The translations under genes were made by a program, and so were the position numbers. From Actinomycetota bacterium (GTDB lineage: Bacteria; Actinomycetota; Acidimicrobiia; Acidimicrobiales; RAAP-2), in NCBI GenBank assembly GCA_009726065.1, contig WLNA01000001.1:1-64000 (forward strand): a stretch of DNA of 64,000 nt, written 5' to 3'. Shown in pieces: positions 35,890-43,933 of this stretch. Under the pieces are notes generated by a model, which saw only the letters and a program-made list of their open reading frames with translations, was not told the origin of the DNA and did no database searches. Position 1 is the stretch's first letter. Every line of letters starts with the position of its first letter.

Positions 35890-36128
35890 TACAGCTTGGC
35901 GAAAATCAGTTCGAAGGCCTGACCAACGGTACGAATGTCCTTCAGTTCTTCTTCGCCAACTTCGATATCAAACTCTTCTTCGAGAGCCATCACCAGTTCT
36001 ACGAGGTCCAAGCTGTCAGCCCCAAGGTCGTCGCCAAATGCAGCGTCAGCAGTGAGCTGTGCGATGTCAACCGCAAGTACCTCAATAGCGTGCTGATTGA
36101 ACTTTTCGAGAGCTGTTTCGCGATTCAT
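35889..36128 (-). CDS. acpP: Acyl carrier protein
   Basis: 79 residues from ATG 36128 (a TTG at 36131 is in frame one codon earlier). S39 in [18 protein letters not shown] is the phosphopantetheine site. The composition is strongly acidic, as expected. A Shine-Dalgarno, AAAGGAG, lies five bases before the ATG. The 52 nt gap from fabG contains a small hairpin (36151-36167). It carries the growing acyl chain between FabD, FabG and FabF. Confidence 0.97.
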   Translation of the reverse strand: MNRETALEKFNQHAIEVLAVDIAQLTADAAFGDDLGADSLDLVELVMALEEEFDIEVGEEELKDIRTVGQAFELIFAKL

Positions 36129-36150
36129 CAAGACTCCTTTGTTTGTCTTA

Positions 36151-36167
36151 TCGTAGTTTCTCTACGA
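36151..36167 (-). repeat. Inverted repeat in the fabG-acpP intercistronic gap
   Basis: TCGTAG, five bases, CTACGA forms a 6 bp stem just upstream of the acpP ribosome binding site. It could be an mRNA stability or processing element raising acpP output, or chance. It has no T-tract typical of a terminator. Confidence 0.4.
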
Positions 36168-36179
36168 CGCCGAGTGTAG

Positions 36180-36884
36180 TTAGAGCCCCATGCCTAACCC
36201 GCCGTCGACCGGTAGTACTGCTCCAGTTATGTAGCGAGCATGTTGCGACGCAAGGAATGTGATGACCGAGGCGACGTCCTCTACTTGACCTATGCGACCT
36301 GCAGGTATTTGGGCAATGACCGTATCCCTCTCGTTCGCCACACCCACGGTCATATCGGTCTCAATAAACCCAGGGGCCACCACATTCACGGTGATATTCC
36401 GACGCGCTAATTCGGTGGCCAGTGAGCGCGCTAACCCGACGAGTCCAGCTTTGGCCGCGGCGTAGTTGGCCTGACCAGGAATACCGACAAAAGGAGAGAC
36501 GGAGCCAATAAAAATGATGGAACCTTGGCGGTTCTTGATCATCGAAGTCATGGCCGCCTGAGCGCTGTAGAAGCTACCGTCCAGATTTACAGATAGCACT
36601 TCGCGCCAGTGATCAGTTGACATACGTAGAGCCAGCCCGTCCCGCGTAATTCCGGCGTTCGCGACTAAAACCTCAATTGGTCCGTATTCATTCACTATGG
36701 CAGTGAATGCGTCGCGAATTGCCTCGGGGTCAGCAACGTCGACGGAGTATCCTCTCGCTACTCCTGCGGGTCCAGTGCCACTTCGCGAGATCGAAATAAC
36801 GGTGTCTCCCAGGCGGATGAATGCCTCAGCCGTTGCCGCGCCTATACCTCGACTCGCTCCTGTAACTACAACGACTCGACTCAT
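36180..36884 (-). CDS. fabG: 3-oxoacyl-[ACP] reductase FabG (SDR family)
   Basis: 234 residues from ATG 36884, supported by GAGGAG five bases upstream and ATGA overlap with fabD; a 9-residue longer in-frame start is rejected. NADP motif VTGASRGIGAA (8-18), NAG (76-78), active-site N100, S128, Y141 and K145 (YAAAK). The C-terminal PVDGGLGMGL closes the fold. It reduces 3-oxoacyl-ACP. Confidence 0.94.
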   Translation of the reverse strand: MSRVVVVTGASRGIGAATAEAFIRLGDTVISISRSGTGPAGVARGYSVDVADPEAIRDAFTAIVNEYGPIEVLVANAGITRDGLALRMSTDHWREVLSVNLDGSFYSAQAAMTSMIKNRQGSIIFIGSVSPFVGIPGQANYAAAKAGLVGLARSLATELARRNITVNVVAPGFIETDMTVGVANERDTVIAQIPAGRIGQVEDVASVITFLASQHARYITGAVLPVDGGLGMGL

Positions 36885-37786
36885 AATTGCTCCTCGATGG
36901 GCTCGACGCACGACTGCTCCCTAAAAATCCGTATGCGCTTTGTGAGGCCGGTCAGGATGGCTCCAGGGGGCATTTCTAGACTGTGAGTCACGTCCGATGA
37001 CAATGATAGAACTGCACTCATGAACTGAACGGGTTCAGTCAGTTGGCGTGACAGCAGGGTGCGCCACACATCGCCGCCATTATGAGTGCTTCCATCCACG
37101 TTCGCGAGCACTGACGCGTCCGTGGGGTGGAAAGTGGTGGTCGCCAGAACATTATCGAGTTCAGTCTGTGCTGGTCGCATCAAAGGTGAATGGAACGCAC
37201 CACCGACCTTTAGGCGAGTGACACGGCGCCATCCCATCTCTTTGCCGCGCCGCTCCAGTTCGGTAATCGCATCCAAAGAGCCCGAAACCACCGTTTGACC
37301 CTCCCCATTGAAATTGGCTAGCCACAAGTCGTCAATTTCGCCAAGTCGAGCAATGGCGCCGTCGTCTCCACCCATCAGTGCTGCCATGGTGCCGGGTGCG
37401 ACATCGTTGGCATGTTTCATGGCTCGACCCCGAGCTTGTACAAGCTTGGCGCCGGACACATAATCGATAACACCCGCAGCGGCGAGGGCCGTGAACTCTC
37501 CGAGACTATGACCGAGGAAGACAGCGGGAGACGACATGCGTCGTTGGTAGGAGTCCCAACCGACGAGGGAAAGGGCGTACGTGGCGATCTGCGCATTGTC
37601 GGTTTGTACCACCTCGTCGTGCTCGGCGGTGAGGAGGAGATGTGCGATATCGACGTTCGTCACTTCCGATAACTCGTGGATAACGTTCCAGCTCTTATCG
37701 CTCGCCCATGGACGGCCTACTCCCGGTACTAGGGAACCCTGGCCGGGGAAGAGCGCTACTACGTGGTTGTCTCGTACTGGGGACAT
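36881..37786 (-). CDS. fabD: Malonyl-CoA:ACP acyltransferase
   Basis: 301 residues from ATG 37786. The reading frame runs back through the tRNA gene, but the family N-terminus (VVALFPGQGSLVPG) fits this start, and a -10 lies seven bases upstream. An ATG two codons earlier (37792) is the alternative. S94 in GHSLGEF is the acyl-accepting Ser, with the His in GGAFHSPLM. The usual malonate-binding Arg region reads KLVQARGRAM. It loads malonate on AcpP. Confidence 0.93.
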   Translation of the reverse strand: MSPVRDNHVVALFPGQGSLVPGVGRPWASDKSWNVIHELSEVTNVDIAHLLLTAEHDEVVQTDNAQIATYALSLVGWDSYQRRMSSPAVFLGHSLGEFTALAAAGVIDYVSGAKLVQARGRAMKHANDVAPGTMAALMGGDDGAIARLGEIDDLWLANFNGEGQTVVSGSLDAITELERRGKEMGWRRVTRLKVGGAFHSPLMRPAQTELDNVLATTTFHPTDASVLANVDGSTHNGGDVWRTLLSRQLTEPVQFMSAVLSLSSDVTHSLEMPPGAILTGLTKRIRIFREQSCVEPIEEQL

Positions 37787-37793
37787 AGTCATA

Positions 37794-37799
37794 ACCGTA
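37794..37799 (-). promoter_or_regulatory. -10 element for leaderless fabD, abutting tRNA-Leu
   Basis: On the minus strand TACGGT begins two bases after the encoded CCA end of the tRNA and lies seven bases before ATG 37786. Transcripts could also read through from the tRNA promoter. Confidence 0.45.
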
Positions 37800-37800
37800 G

Positions 37801-37886
37801 TGGTGCCCGGAGTGGGACTTGAACCCACACGACCTTGCGATCGGGGGATTTTGAGTCCCCTGCGTCTGCCATTCCGCCATCCGGGC
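37801..37886 (-). tRNA. tRNA-Leu (anticodon CAA)
   Basis: 86 nt including encoded CCA. The acceptor stem GCCCGGA pairs with TCCGGGC. The D-loop region has GGCGGAATGGCAGACGC, the anticodon loop is CTCAAAA giving CAA, and there is a long class II variable arm (CGATCGCAAGGTCG) and the T arm GTGGGTTCAAGTCCCAC. The long variable arm and CAA anticodon identify a leucine tRNA reading UUG. Confidence 0.95.
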
Positions 37887-37925
37887 AGGAACATAAAGTT
37901 AGCATTCGCTCTAAGGTGGCAGTTC

Positions 37926-38939
37926 GTGAGAGCCCACCTGTCAGTTCTAGAGCGAAATCTGGCCCAGAGTATTGAGACTGGCGTGGAGCTCCACGATTCG
38001 AGAACCAGTATTGGGCTGGTACTCACCGATGGGGCTTTCGTTGGGGTGGCAGAAATTGCACCACAGAGACTAAGCCTCAACGGCGACGCAGCGTTAGTTG
38101 ATCTTCTTGAACACCTCGAACGTATAGCAATTCCAAGGTTCCTAAGCGTTCGAACTCGCAACGCTCATCATCCGTATTGGGCTCAGATTCCGGCGCTGTT
38201 CGGTAATGATTCAGTCAGCCGCGCATCGGCCGCTCTGATAGAGGGAGCGCTGTACGACGGAGAAGTTCGCCAATTAGGCGTTGAGCAACCCAACGTGCTT
38301 CGTGGGATCGTAACTGGCTCGCTTCTTGGCTCGCCCTACATCCCACCGGTCACACCGTCGGTTTCGATGGTGCGCGTAAAGGTCAGCCCTTCGGTAGATT
38401 CAAGCGCCTTTGAGTCTCTGCAACGACTCAAGACTCCGGTCGTACTCGACTACAACGCAAGTTGCCCGACGGTGAGCCAAGTTCGCGAACACGTCGCTCT
38501 GGCCTCAGCGCACTGCCCTGTTGCCTTCGTGGAGCAGATTGGCGTGGTCGGTGACTACACGGCTCACTACCAGCTACGAGATTCTGGGATTCACCTCTCC
38601 CTGGATGAGTCGATTCGTTCGATGCAAGATATCCGCAATGTGGTGCGATATGAGGCCGCCGCATATATCTGCATCAAGCCGGCACGCGTAGGAGGCCGAT
38701 CGATTGCACGAGCCATGATTGAAGAAGCTCTGCAGCAGGGACTCACGCCGTATGTGGGAGGCTTTTTTGAAACGGCAATGGGGCGTTACGCGAATGCGGA
38801 ACTCGTAAGCCAATTCAACCTCGGTCCTAGTGATGTACTGCTAGAGGGACAGGTCGTTACTCGAGCAGATTTCGAAAAAGTCCGAGACAGCATCATCGCA
38901 AATGAATGGGCGCCAGTCGGCATTTTCGGAGGCCCCTAG
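37926..38939 (+). CDS. menC: o-Succinylbenzoate synthase (MenC, enolase superfamily)
   Basis: 337 residues from GTG 37926; the frame stays open through the antisense of the tRNA and fabD, but that part is not coding. AAGGTGG (37913-37919) six bases upstream may serve as SD. Enolase-superfamily ligands are VRVKVSP (catalytic KxK), DYNASCP, FVEQIG, LDESI and the second Lys in CIKPARVGG; GFFETAMGRYANA completes the MenC pattern. It dehydrates SHCHC to o-succinylbenzoate for menaquinone, matching menF and menG at 24.6-26.5 kb. Confidence 0.87.
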   Translation: MRAHLSVLERNLAQSIETGVELHDSRTSIGLVLTDGAFVGVAEIAPQRLSLNGDAALVDLLEHLERIAIPRFLSVRTRNAHHPYWAQIPALFGNDSVSRASAALIEGALYDGEVRQLGVEQPNVLRGIVTGSLLGSPYIPPVTPSVSMVRVKVSPSVDSSAFESLQRLKTPVVLDYNASCPTVSQVREHVALASAHCPVAFVEQIGVVGDYTAHYQLRDSGIHLSLDESIRSMQDIRNVVRYEAAAYICIKPARVGGRSIARAMIEEALQQGLTPYVGGFFETAMGRYANAELVSQFNLGPSDVLLEGQVVTRADFEKVRDSIIANEWAPVGIFGGP

Positions 38940-38943
38940 GGCG

Positions 38944-38949
38944 TACAAT
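38944..38949 (+). promoter_or_regulatory. -10 element for small gene-pdtaR-polA unit
   Basis: TACAAT lies exactly six bases before ATG 38956, which fixes the start of the small gene; the longer frame from 38902 lies within menC. Confidence 0.5.
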
Positions 38950-38955
38950 TGCACC

Positions 38956-39252
38956 ATGAAGCAGAGGCGCGTGGCCCAACGGGTCGAAGAAGCGACACGG
39001 GACATCTTGACCACCGACGAGCAAATCAGAACGCTCGCGGAGCAGTTGGTGATATGGGAAGAGATGCGGGATGATCTGCATGTTCGCGCTCTCGTGAGCG
39101 AGACCCCTCAGGCGACAGCAGATTTGTCAGGAATTGAACGACAGTGCCACATCGCCCAGCTGGCCCTTGATGTGCAGCGGAACCGTAAGAATGAATTAGA
39201 GCAAGAATTAGAAATACTGATGAATGAATGGGAACCCAAGGTGGTGTCGTGA
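38956..39252 (+). CDS. Small coiled-coil protein coupled to pdtaR
   Basis: 98 residues from ATG 38956, not recognised. It is highly charged and helical. It has two amphipathic segments, VEEATRDILTTDEQIRTLAEQL and about 60-90 with QLALDVQRNRKNELEQELEIL, separated by a short Thr/Pro-containing turn. That pattern suggests an antiparallel coiled-coil hairpin. No signal peptide or membrane segment. Its stop overlaps the response-regulator GTG by 4 nt, so the two are translated together, which suggests a shared function. Confidence 0.65.
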   Translation: MKQRRVAQRVEEATRDILTTDEQIRTLAEQLVIWEEMRDDLHVRALVSETPQATADLSGIERQCHIAQLALDVQRNRKNELEQELEILMNEWEPKVVS

Positions 39253-39815
39253 GTACACGTGTCGTTATTGCTGATGATGAGTCAATTATTCGCTTAGATC
39301 TGAAGGAGATTTTGGAATCAGCCGGCTACGACGTAGTTGGAGAAGCGGCACGCGGAGATGATGCTGCGGAAATGATCCGTGATCTTCAACCTGACCTTGC
39401 CCTGCTGGACGTCAAAATGCCAGGCCTGGACGGTATTGAGGTGGCCCGCCTTGTGCAGGCACTACCCACGACAGTGGTTCTTCTCACTGCCTTTTCTCAG
39501 CGAGAGCTCATCGAGAATGCGCGGGACGCTGGCGTCTCGGCCTATCTCGTGAAGCCATTCCGCAGCGCCGAATTACTGCCGAAGCTGGCCTCTATTTTGA
39601 ATAAGCCGGAGCCTCTGGATGCTGAATCAATCGAGTCTCCAATCGTGGACGACAAGATCGAAACTCGAGAAATCGTGCAACAGGCTAAAGAGCACATCAT
39701 GGCGAGTAGGGGATTAGCGGAGAGCGAAGCGTTCGAGTTGATCCAACATTCGGCAATGAAGTCTCGACGGCGTATGCGTGACGTAGCCCAAGAGATCATT
39801 GCGGGCACCCATTGA
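39249..39815 (+). CDS. pdtaR: ANTAR-domain response regulator (PdtaR-like)
   Basis: 188 residues from GTG 39249 (GTGA overlap); an in-frame GTG or ATG further upstream is inside the preceding gene. Receiver domain with acidic pocket D9/D10, phosphoacceptor D54 (LALLDVKMPGLDG) and the Lys in YLVKPF. The C-terminal ANTAR RNA-binding domain covers about 125-185 (REIVQQAKEHIMASRG...AFELIQHSAMKSRRRMRDVA). ANTAR proteins bind paired hexanucleotide stem-loops and prevent termination. The kinase (PdtaS) is not in the window. As in M. tuberculosis, the gene sits near polA. Confidence 0.93.
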   Translation: MSTRVVIADDESIIRLDLKEILESAGYDVVGEAARGDDAAEMIRDLQPDLALLDVKMPGLDGIEVARLVQALPTTVVLLTAFSQRELIENARDAGVSAYLVKPFRSAELLPKLASILNKPEPLDAESIESPIVDDKIETREIVQQAKEHIMASRGLAESEAFELIQHSAMKSRRRMRDVAQEIIAGTH

Positions 39816-42424
39816 GTAGCAAGGGAGACGATCGTCCCCTCCTCCTCTTAGATGGGATGTCGCTGGCATTCAGAGCCTTCTACGCGCTGTCGACCGAGAT
39901 TGCCACGTCTGAGGGCATTGTAACTAATGCTCTGCATGGATTTGCCTCAATGTTAAACACTCTTATCAAGACGCAGTCACCGCGCGCTCTGGTGGTGGCA
40001 TTTGATTTACCGGGTGGGACGTTCCGCGACGAAATGGCAATTGACTACAAAGGTGGTAGAGCGGAGACGCCAATCGAGTTGGATCACCAATTTGATCTCA
40101 TTCGTAACTTCTGCGAAGTTCTCGCTATTCCTGTTATTGGTGTGCCTGGTTATGAAGCCGACGACGTCCTAGCCACGCTCGCAACCTGGGGTCGTGACAA
40201 TGGGATACCCACAATCGTGGTTACTGGTGATCGTGACTCCTTCCAGCTGGTGGAGGATCCTTACATCAGAGTGCTCTATAACAAGCGGGGGGTGTCGGAC
40301 TACGACCTCTACGACGAAGCCGGTATTTTCGCTCGCTGTGGCGTTGAGCCGGCACGGTATCCGATGCTGGCGGCCTTAAGAGGAGATCCGTCCGACAATT
40401 TACCGGGTGTTCCGGGTGTTGGGGAGAAGACTGCCGCAAGATTGTTGTCTGAGTATGCGGATTTCGATGAGATCTTCGCAGCGACTGCGAGCATGACACC
40501 CAAACTGCGCGAGAACATGGAGTCAAACGAGAGCCTGGCACGTTCAAATCTCGAAGTAATGCGACTCGTGCGTACAGTGCCGATAGCCGTGCAGCCGGAC
40601 CATTTTCATCTTGGTGACTGGGATAGAGCCTCGATCAATGCATTCTTCGAACGTTTTGAAATGAGTGCGATGAAGGTGCGATACGACCGAATAATTAACG
40701 AAGGTCTACTTGGTCTGCCAGCCGGGTTTACCGAACCGAGCGTGACCTCGGCAACCGTTGATATCCAGACCCTTGTCGCCGCTCCCAATTTGGACGAATT
40801 GGAAATTGGGAGCGGCGCACTGGTGGCCTGGTCCGGTTCTCGAATCGCAGTTACCGACCTCAAGGCGCTCTCCGTCTATGTCGGCGAGGTCTCAGAGGTA
40901 GGAGCCTCACTCGCTGGCCTCCGGCTTGGTGGCCATGACCTCAAGGGGCTCTATCGAACTCTGGGAGATCTGGGTGTCGTGCTCGGTCCGCCGCTATGGG
41001 ACACGGCGATTGCTGGCTATCTTATTGATTCGGCTTCCGGTGCCTACAGTCTTGAGTCGCTCGTTGCGCAGTATCTAGGGGCCGTGGTCTCCACCGCCCC
41101 TGTTTCACTTTTTGACGCCGACAGTTCCGATGAGCTACTCATCGCTCGGCTGAGCTACTCGATTCAACTTCACAACGTCCTCGAAAGGGCAATCGAACAG
41201 AGTCAACTTGGCCGTGTCTATTTTGATATCGAATTGCCCCTGGTCGCCGTGTTGGCAAGGATGGAAGTTCTGGGGATACGTGTCGACCGCGCACTGCTCG
41301 TATCAATAGCAGATAGTTTCGGCGAGGAAGTAGCCCGGCTCGATGCAAAAATCCAGAAAATCGCGGGTCACGATTTCAAGGTGAATTCGCCAGCACAGCT
41401 GCAGACCGTGCTATTTAATGAATTAGGCCTGACTCCGACCAAAAAAATTAAGTCTGGATTCTCCACTGATGCCACAAGCCTCGAAGCGATTATTGAGGAA
41501 CATGAAATTATCCCGGAGATATTGAGGTTCCGCGAACTCGACAAACTGCGCGGCACCTACGGAGCTCCCCTCATAGCAACCGTGGCGATCGATGAACGTA
41601 TCCACGCCACATTTCATCAGACAGTTGCTCGTACGGGTCGCCTGTCCTCGGAGTCACCGAATCTTCATAACATCCCGGTCCGAAGCGAAGAGGGGCGAAG
41701 GCTTCGCACGGCATTCATCCCACGTGAGAATTGGAAGTTTCTCGTGGCTGACTACAATCAGATCGAACTCCGGATTCTGGCGCACCTCTCCCAAGATCCC
41801 GGTCTCCTGGAAGCGTTTGAGAGTGCCCAGGACGTCCATACAGCCATCGCATCCGTGGTCTTTGACACTGACCTAGGTTCCGTCTCTAAAGACCAGCGAG
41901 AGCAGGCTAAGGCGGTTTCCTACGGTCTGGCCTACGGGATGGAGGCGTTCGGTCTTTCTCAGCGCCTCGGAATTTCGGTGGGGGAGGCCAAGGCGATAAT
42001 GAACCAGTATTTCGAGGGTTTCCCTAGTTTGAAGGCCTATACGGAGCGAGCAGTGCAGGAAGTGCGTGTTCAGGGCTTTTCCCGGACGGAATTCGGCCGA
42101 ATTCGCCCGTTTCCAGACCTGGCAACCGCCTCAGGCCCCCAAAAGGCTGCGGCCGAGCGCCAGGCTATGAATGCCGGTATTCAAGGCCTAGCAGCCGATA
42201 TTTTCAAGTACGCGTTAGTCCGGCTGGACCAGGGACTTTCCTCAGCGGGCTTAGATTCGAGGCTTGTGCTTCAGGTTCACGACGAAGTCGTTGTGGAATC
42301 GCCCGATTCAGAGCACCTCGAGGTCGCGGAGATTGTGAAGACGGCGCTCACCGGTGCGGCGTCCCTCTCGGTTCCGCTAGAGATCTCGCTCAACTGGGGC
42401 ACCAACTGGTCATCGGCAAAATAG
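39812..42424 (+). CDS. polA: DNA polymerase I
   Basis: 870 residues. The N-terminal 5'-3' exonuclease (about 1-300) has LLLDGMSLAFRAFYAL, YEADDVLATLA, VTGDRDSFQLV and GVPGVGEKTAARLL. The middle 3'-5' exonuclease-like domain (about 315-480) lacks the DxE metal site, so proofreading is absent. The polymerase domain has motif A VADYNQIELRILAHL (about 645), O-helix REQAKAVSYGLAYG and motif C LQVHDEVVVE. Y704 replaces the Phe of E. coli, as in mycobacterial PolA; this residue lowers discrimination against dideoxynucleotides. The TTG start overlaps the pdtaR stop (TTGA). Confidence 0.95.
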   Translation: MSSKGDDRPLLLLDGMSLAFRAFYALSTEIATSEGIVTNALHGFASMLNTLIKTQSPRALVVAFDLPGGTFRDEMAIDYKGGRAETPIELDHQFDLIRNFCEVLAIPVIGVPGYEADDVLATLATWGRDNGIPTIVVTGDRDSFQLVEDPYIRVLYNKRGVSDYDLYDEAGIFARCGVEPARYPMLAALRGDPSDNLPGVPGVGEKTAARLLSEYADFDEIFAATASMTPKLRENMESNESLARSNLEVMRLVRTVPIAVQPDHFHLGDWDRASINAFFERFEMSAMKVRYDRIINEGLLGLPAGFTEPSVTSATVDIQTLVAAPNLDELEIGSGALVAWSGSRIAVTDLKALSVYVGEVSEVGASLAGLRLGGHDLKGLYRTLGDLGVVLGPPLWDTAIAGYLIDSASGAYSLESLVAQYLGAVVSTAPVSLFDADSSDELLIARLSYSIQLHNVLERAIEQSQLGRVYFDIELPLVAVLARMEVLGIRVDRALLVSIADSFGEEVARLDAKIQKIAGHDFKVNSPAQLQTVLFNELGLTPTKKIKSGFSTDATSLEAIIEEHEIIPEILRFRELDKLRGTYGAPLIATVAIDERIHATFHQTVARTGRLSSESPNLHNIPVRSEEGRRLRTAFIPRENWKFLVADYNQIELRILAHLSQDPGLLEAFESAQDVHTAIASVVFDTDLGSVSKDQREQAKAVSYGLAYGMEAFGLSQRLGISVGEAKAIMNQYFEGFPSLKAYTERAVQEVRVQGFSRTEFGRIRPFPDLATASGPQKAAAERQAMNAGIQGLAADIFKYALVRLDQGLSSAGLDSRLVLQVHDEVVVESPDSEHLEVAEIVKTALTGAASLSVPLEISLNWGTNWSSAK

Positions 42425-42439
42425 CCCTAAAAGCACTGG

Positions 42440-42445
42440 TAGGCT
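42440..42445 (+). promoter_or_regulatory. -10 element of rpsA
   Basis: TAGGCT, preceded by CTGG, predicts a start near 42452. That would give a 5' leader of about 71 nt, unlike most promoters in this window, which sit on the start codon. Confidence 0.5.
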
Positions 42446-42452
42446 GGACATT

Positions 42453-42475
42453 CTGAACTAACGCCGGTAGTTCAG
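42453..42475 (+). promoter_or_regulatory. Hairpin at the 5' end of the rpsA leader
   Basis: CTGAACTA, seven bases, TAGTTCAG forms a perfect 8 bp stem at the predicted 5' end of the mRNA. A second possible stem GGCC/GGCC (42491-42505) lies before the SD. It may be a stability cap or a ribosomal-protein autoregulatory site; the function is inferred from position only. Confidence 0.5.
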
Positions 42476-42522
42476 CTCTGTAGCCGAGACGGCCCCGGTG
42501 TGGCCAAGCTGTAAGGATTCTT

Positions 42523-43878
42523 ATGACCGAAATTTCAGGCCTTCTTTCGAAGGTCCCAATGGGAACCTTCGATTCCGAAGGTAACTACGTTCCCCGTATT
42601 GTCACTGAAGACAACATGGTCGGAACCGATCTGGCCACTGTTGTAGGCGACACCATCTTGGAATTTGAAGACGGTGACCTAGTCAAGGGCATTGTGGTCA
42701 AAATTGACCGCGACGAAGTGTTGCTTGATATTGGCTTTAAGTCCGAAGGTGTTATTCCTTCCCGTGAACTCTCTATCCGCAATGACGTCAATCCCTCAGA
42801 GATTGTCTCGATTGGTGAAGAAATCGAAGCTCTCGTCCTCCAGAAGGAAGACAAGGAAGGCCGTCTGGTCCTCTCCAAGAAGCGCGCCCAGTACGAGAAG
42901 GCCTGGGCCAACATCGAAGATCTCAAGAATCGTAACCAGGTCGTTTCGGGTCTCGTTATTGAGGTTGTTAAGGGCGGTCTGATTGTTGACATTGGTCTCC
43001 GAGGCTTCCTGCCCGCATCACTGGTTGAGCAGCGTCGTGTTCGTGACCTTCAGCCCTACATCGGCAAGACCGTTGAGGCTCGAATCATCGAGCTCGACCG
43101 CAACCGGAACAACGTCGTGCTGTCGCGCCGTGCCTGGCTCGAAGAGAGTCAGAAAGAGCAGCGAGGTGACTTCCTCACCAACCTGAAGCCCGGTGAGCGT
43201 CGCCGCGGCCACATTTCATCCGTAGTCAATTTCGGTGCCTTTGTAGACCTTGGCGGCATGGACGGACTTATCCACGTCTCCGAGCTCAGTTGGAACCACA
43301 TCGAACACCCCAGCCAGGTTGTGGCGGTTGGTGACGAGGTCGAAGTTGAGGTCATGGAAGTCGACTATTCGAAGGAACGCATCAGTTTGTCGCTGCGTAA
43401 GACACAGAGTGACCCGTGGCAGGTCTTTGCCGACGGTCACGCAGTTAACCAACTGGTCTACGGTCGCATCACCAAGCTCGTACCCTTCGGTGTATTCGTC
43501 CAGGTGGGCGAGGGCATTGAAGGTCTCGTACACATCTCAGAAATCGCAGCCCACCACGTTGAGTCTCCGGACCAAGTGGTTGCCGTCGGTGAAGAGTTGT
43601 GGGTCAAGATCATTGAGTTAGATACTCAGCGTCGTCGAATCAGCCTGTCAATTAAGGGCGCTGCCGATGGTGGTGAGGTGTCCGAGGAATACCGTGAAGC
43701 CTTCGGCTCTCACGCCTACGACGCCGAAGGTAACTACATCGGTGGCATCAACTACGGCGAGTTCACCCCAGAGACTGAAGCTCAGGCTGCGTGGGCAGAG
43801 TTCGCAGTGGAGACCCCTGTCGTTGAAGGTTCCGTTGAAGAGGCCGAGCCGTCCGAAGAGGCACCAGCCGCAGAATAG
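42523..43878 (+). CDS. rpsA: 30S ribosomal protein S1
   Basis: 451 residues with four S1 RNA-binding domains: about 40-110 (DLVKGIVVKIDRDEVLLDIG), 127-190 (SGLVIEVVKGGLIVDIG), 213-282 (RRGHISSVVNFGAFVDLGG) and 298-368 (VYGRITKLVPFGVFVQVG). The C-terminal tail is acidic and disordered (EEAEPSEEAPAAE). Four domains match actinobacterial S1 rather than the six of E. coli. AAGGA six bases before the ATG is the SD. It ends just before a strong terminator. Confidence 0.96.
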   Translation: MTEISGLLSKVPMGTFDSEGNYVPRIVTEDNMVGTDLATVVGDTILEFEDGDLVKGIVVKIDRDEVLLDIGFKSEGVIPSRELSIRNDVNPSEIVSIGEEIEALVLQKEDKEGRLVLSKKRAQYEKAWANIEDLKNRNQVVSGLVIEVVKGGLIVDIGLRGFLPASLVEQRRVRDLQPYIGKTVEARIIELDRNRNNVVLSRRAWLEESQKEQRGDFLTNLKPGERRRGHISSVVNFGAFVDLGGMDGLIHVSELSWNHIEHPSQVVAVGDEVEVEVMEVDYSKERISLSLRKTQSDPWQVFADGHAVNQLVYGRITKLVPFGVFVQVGEGIEGLVHISEIAAHHVESPDQVVAVGEELWVKIIELDTQRRRISLSIKGAADGGEVSEEYREAFGSHAYDAEGNYIGGINYGEFTPETEAQAAWAEFAVETPVVEGSVEEAEPSEEAPAAE

Positions 43879-43888
43879 TAACCAAAAG

Positions 43889-43924
43889 AAAATGCCCCCC
43901 GACCTCACGGTCGGGGGGCATTTT
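43889..43924. terminator. Bidirectional Rho-independent terminator between rpsA and oppF
   Basis: A perfect 16 bp stem AAAATGCCCCCCGACC / GGTCGGGGGGCATTTT with a TCAC loop. A on one side and T on the other make it work for both strands. It is the only strong intrinsic terminator seen in the window, placed at the only convergent pair that does not overlap. Confidence 0.92.
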
Positions 43925-43933
43925 CGTAACTAG

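Noticed and set aside
37581-37925. Long N-terminal extension of the menC frame
   Set aside because: It runs antisense through fabD and the tRNA-Leu; MenC homology begins after GTG 37926.
37787-38161. N-terminal extension of the fabD frame
   Set aside because: It reads through the tRNA gene and antisense to menC; the FabD family N-terminus starts at 37786.
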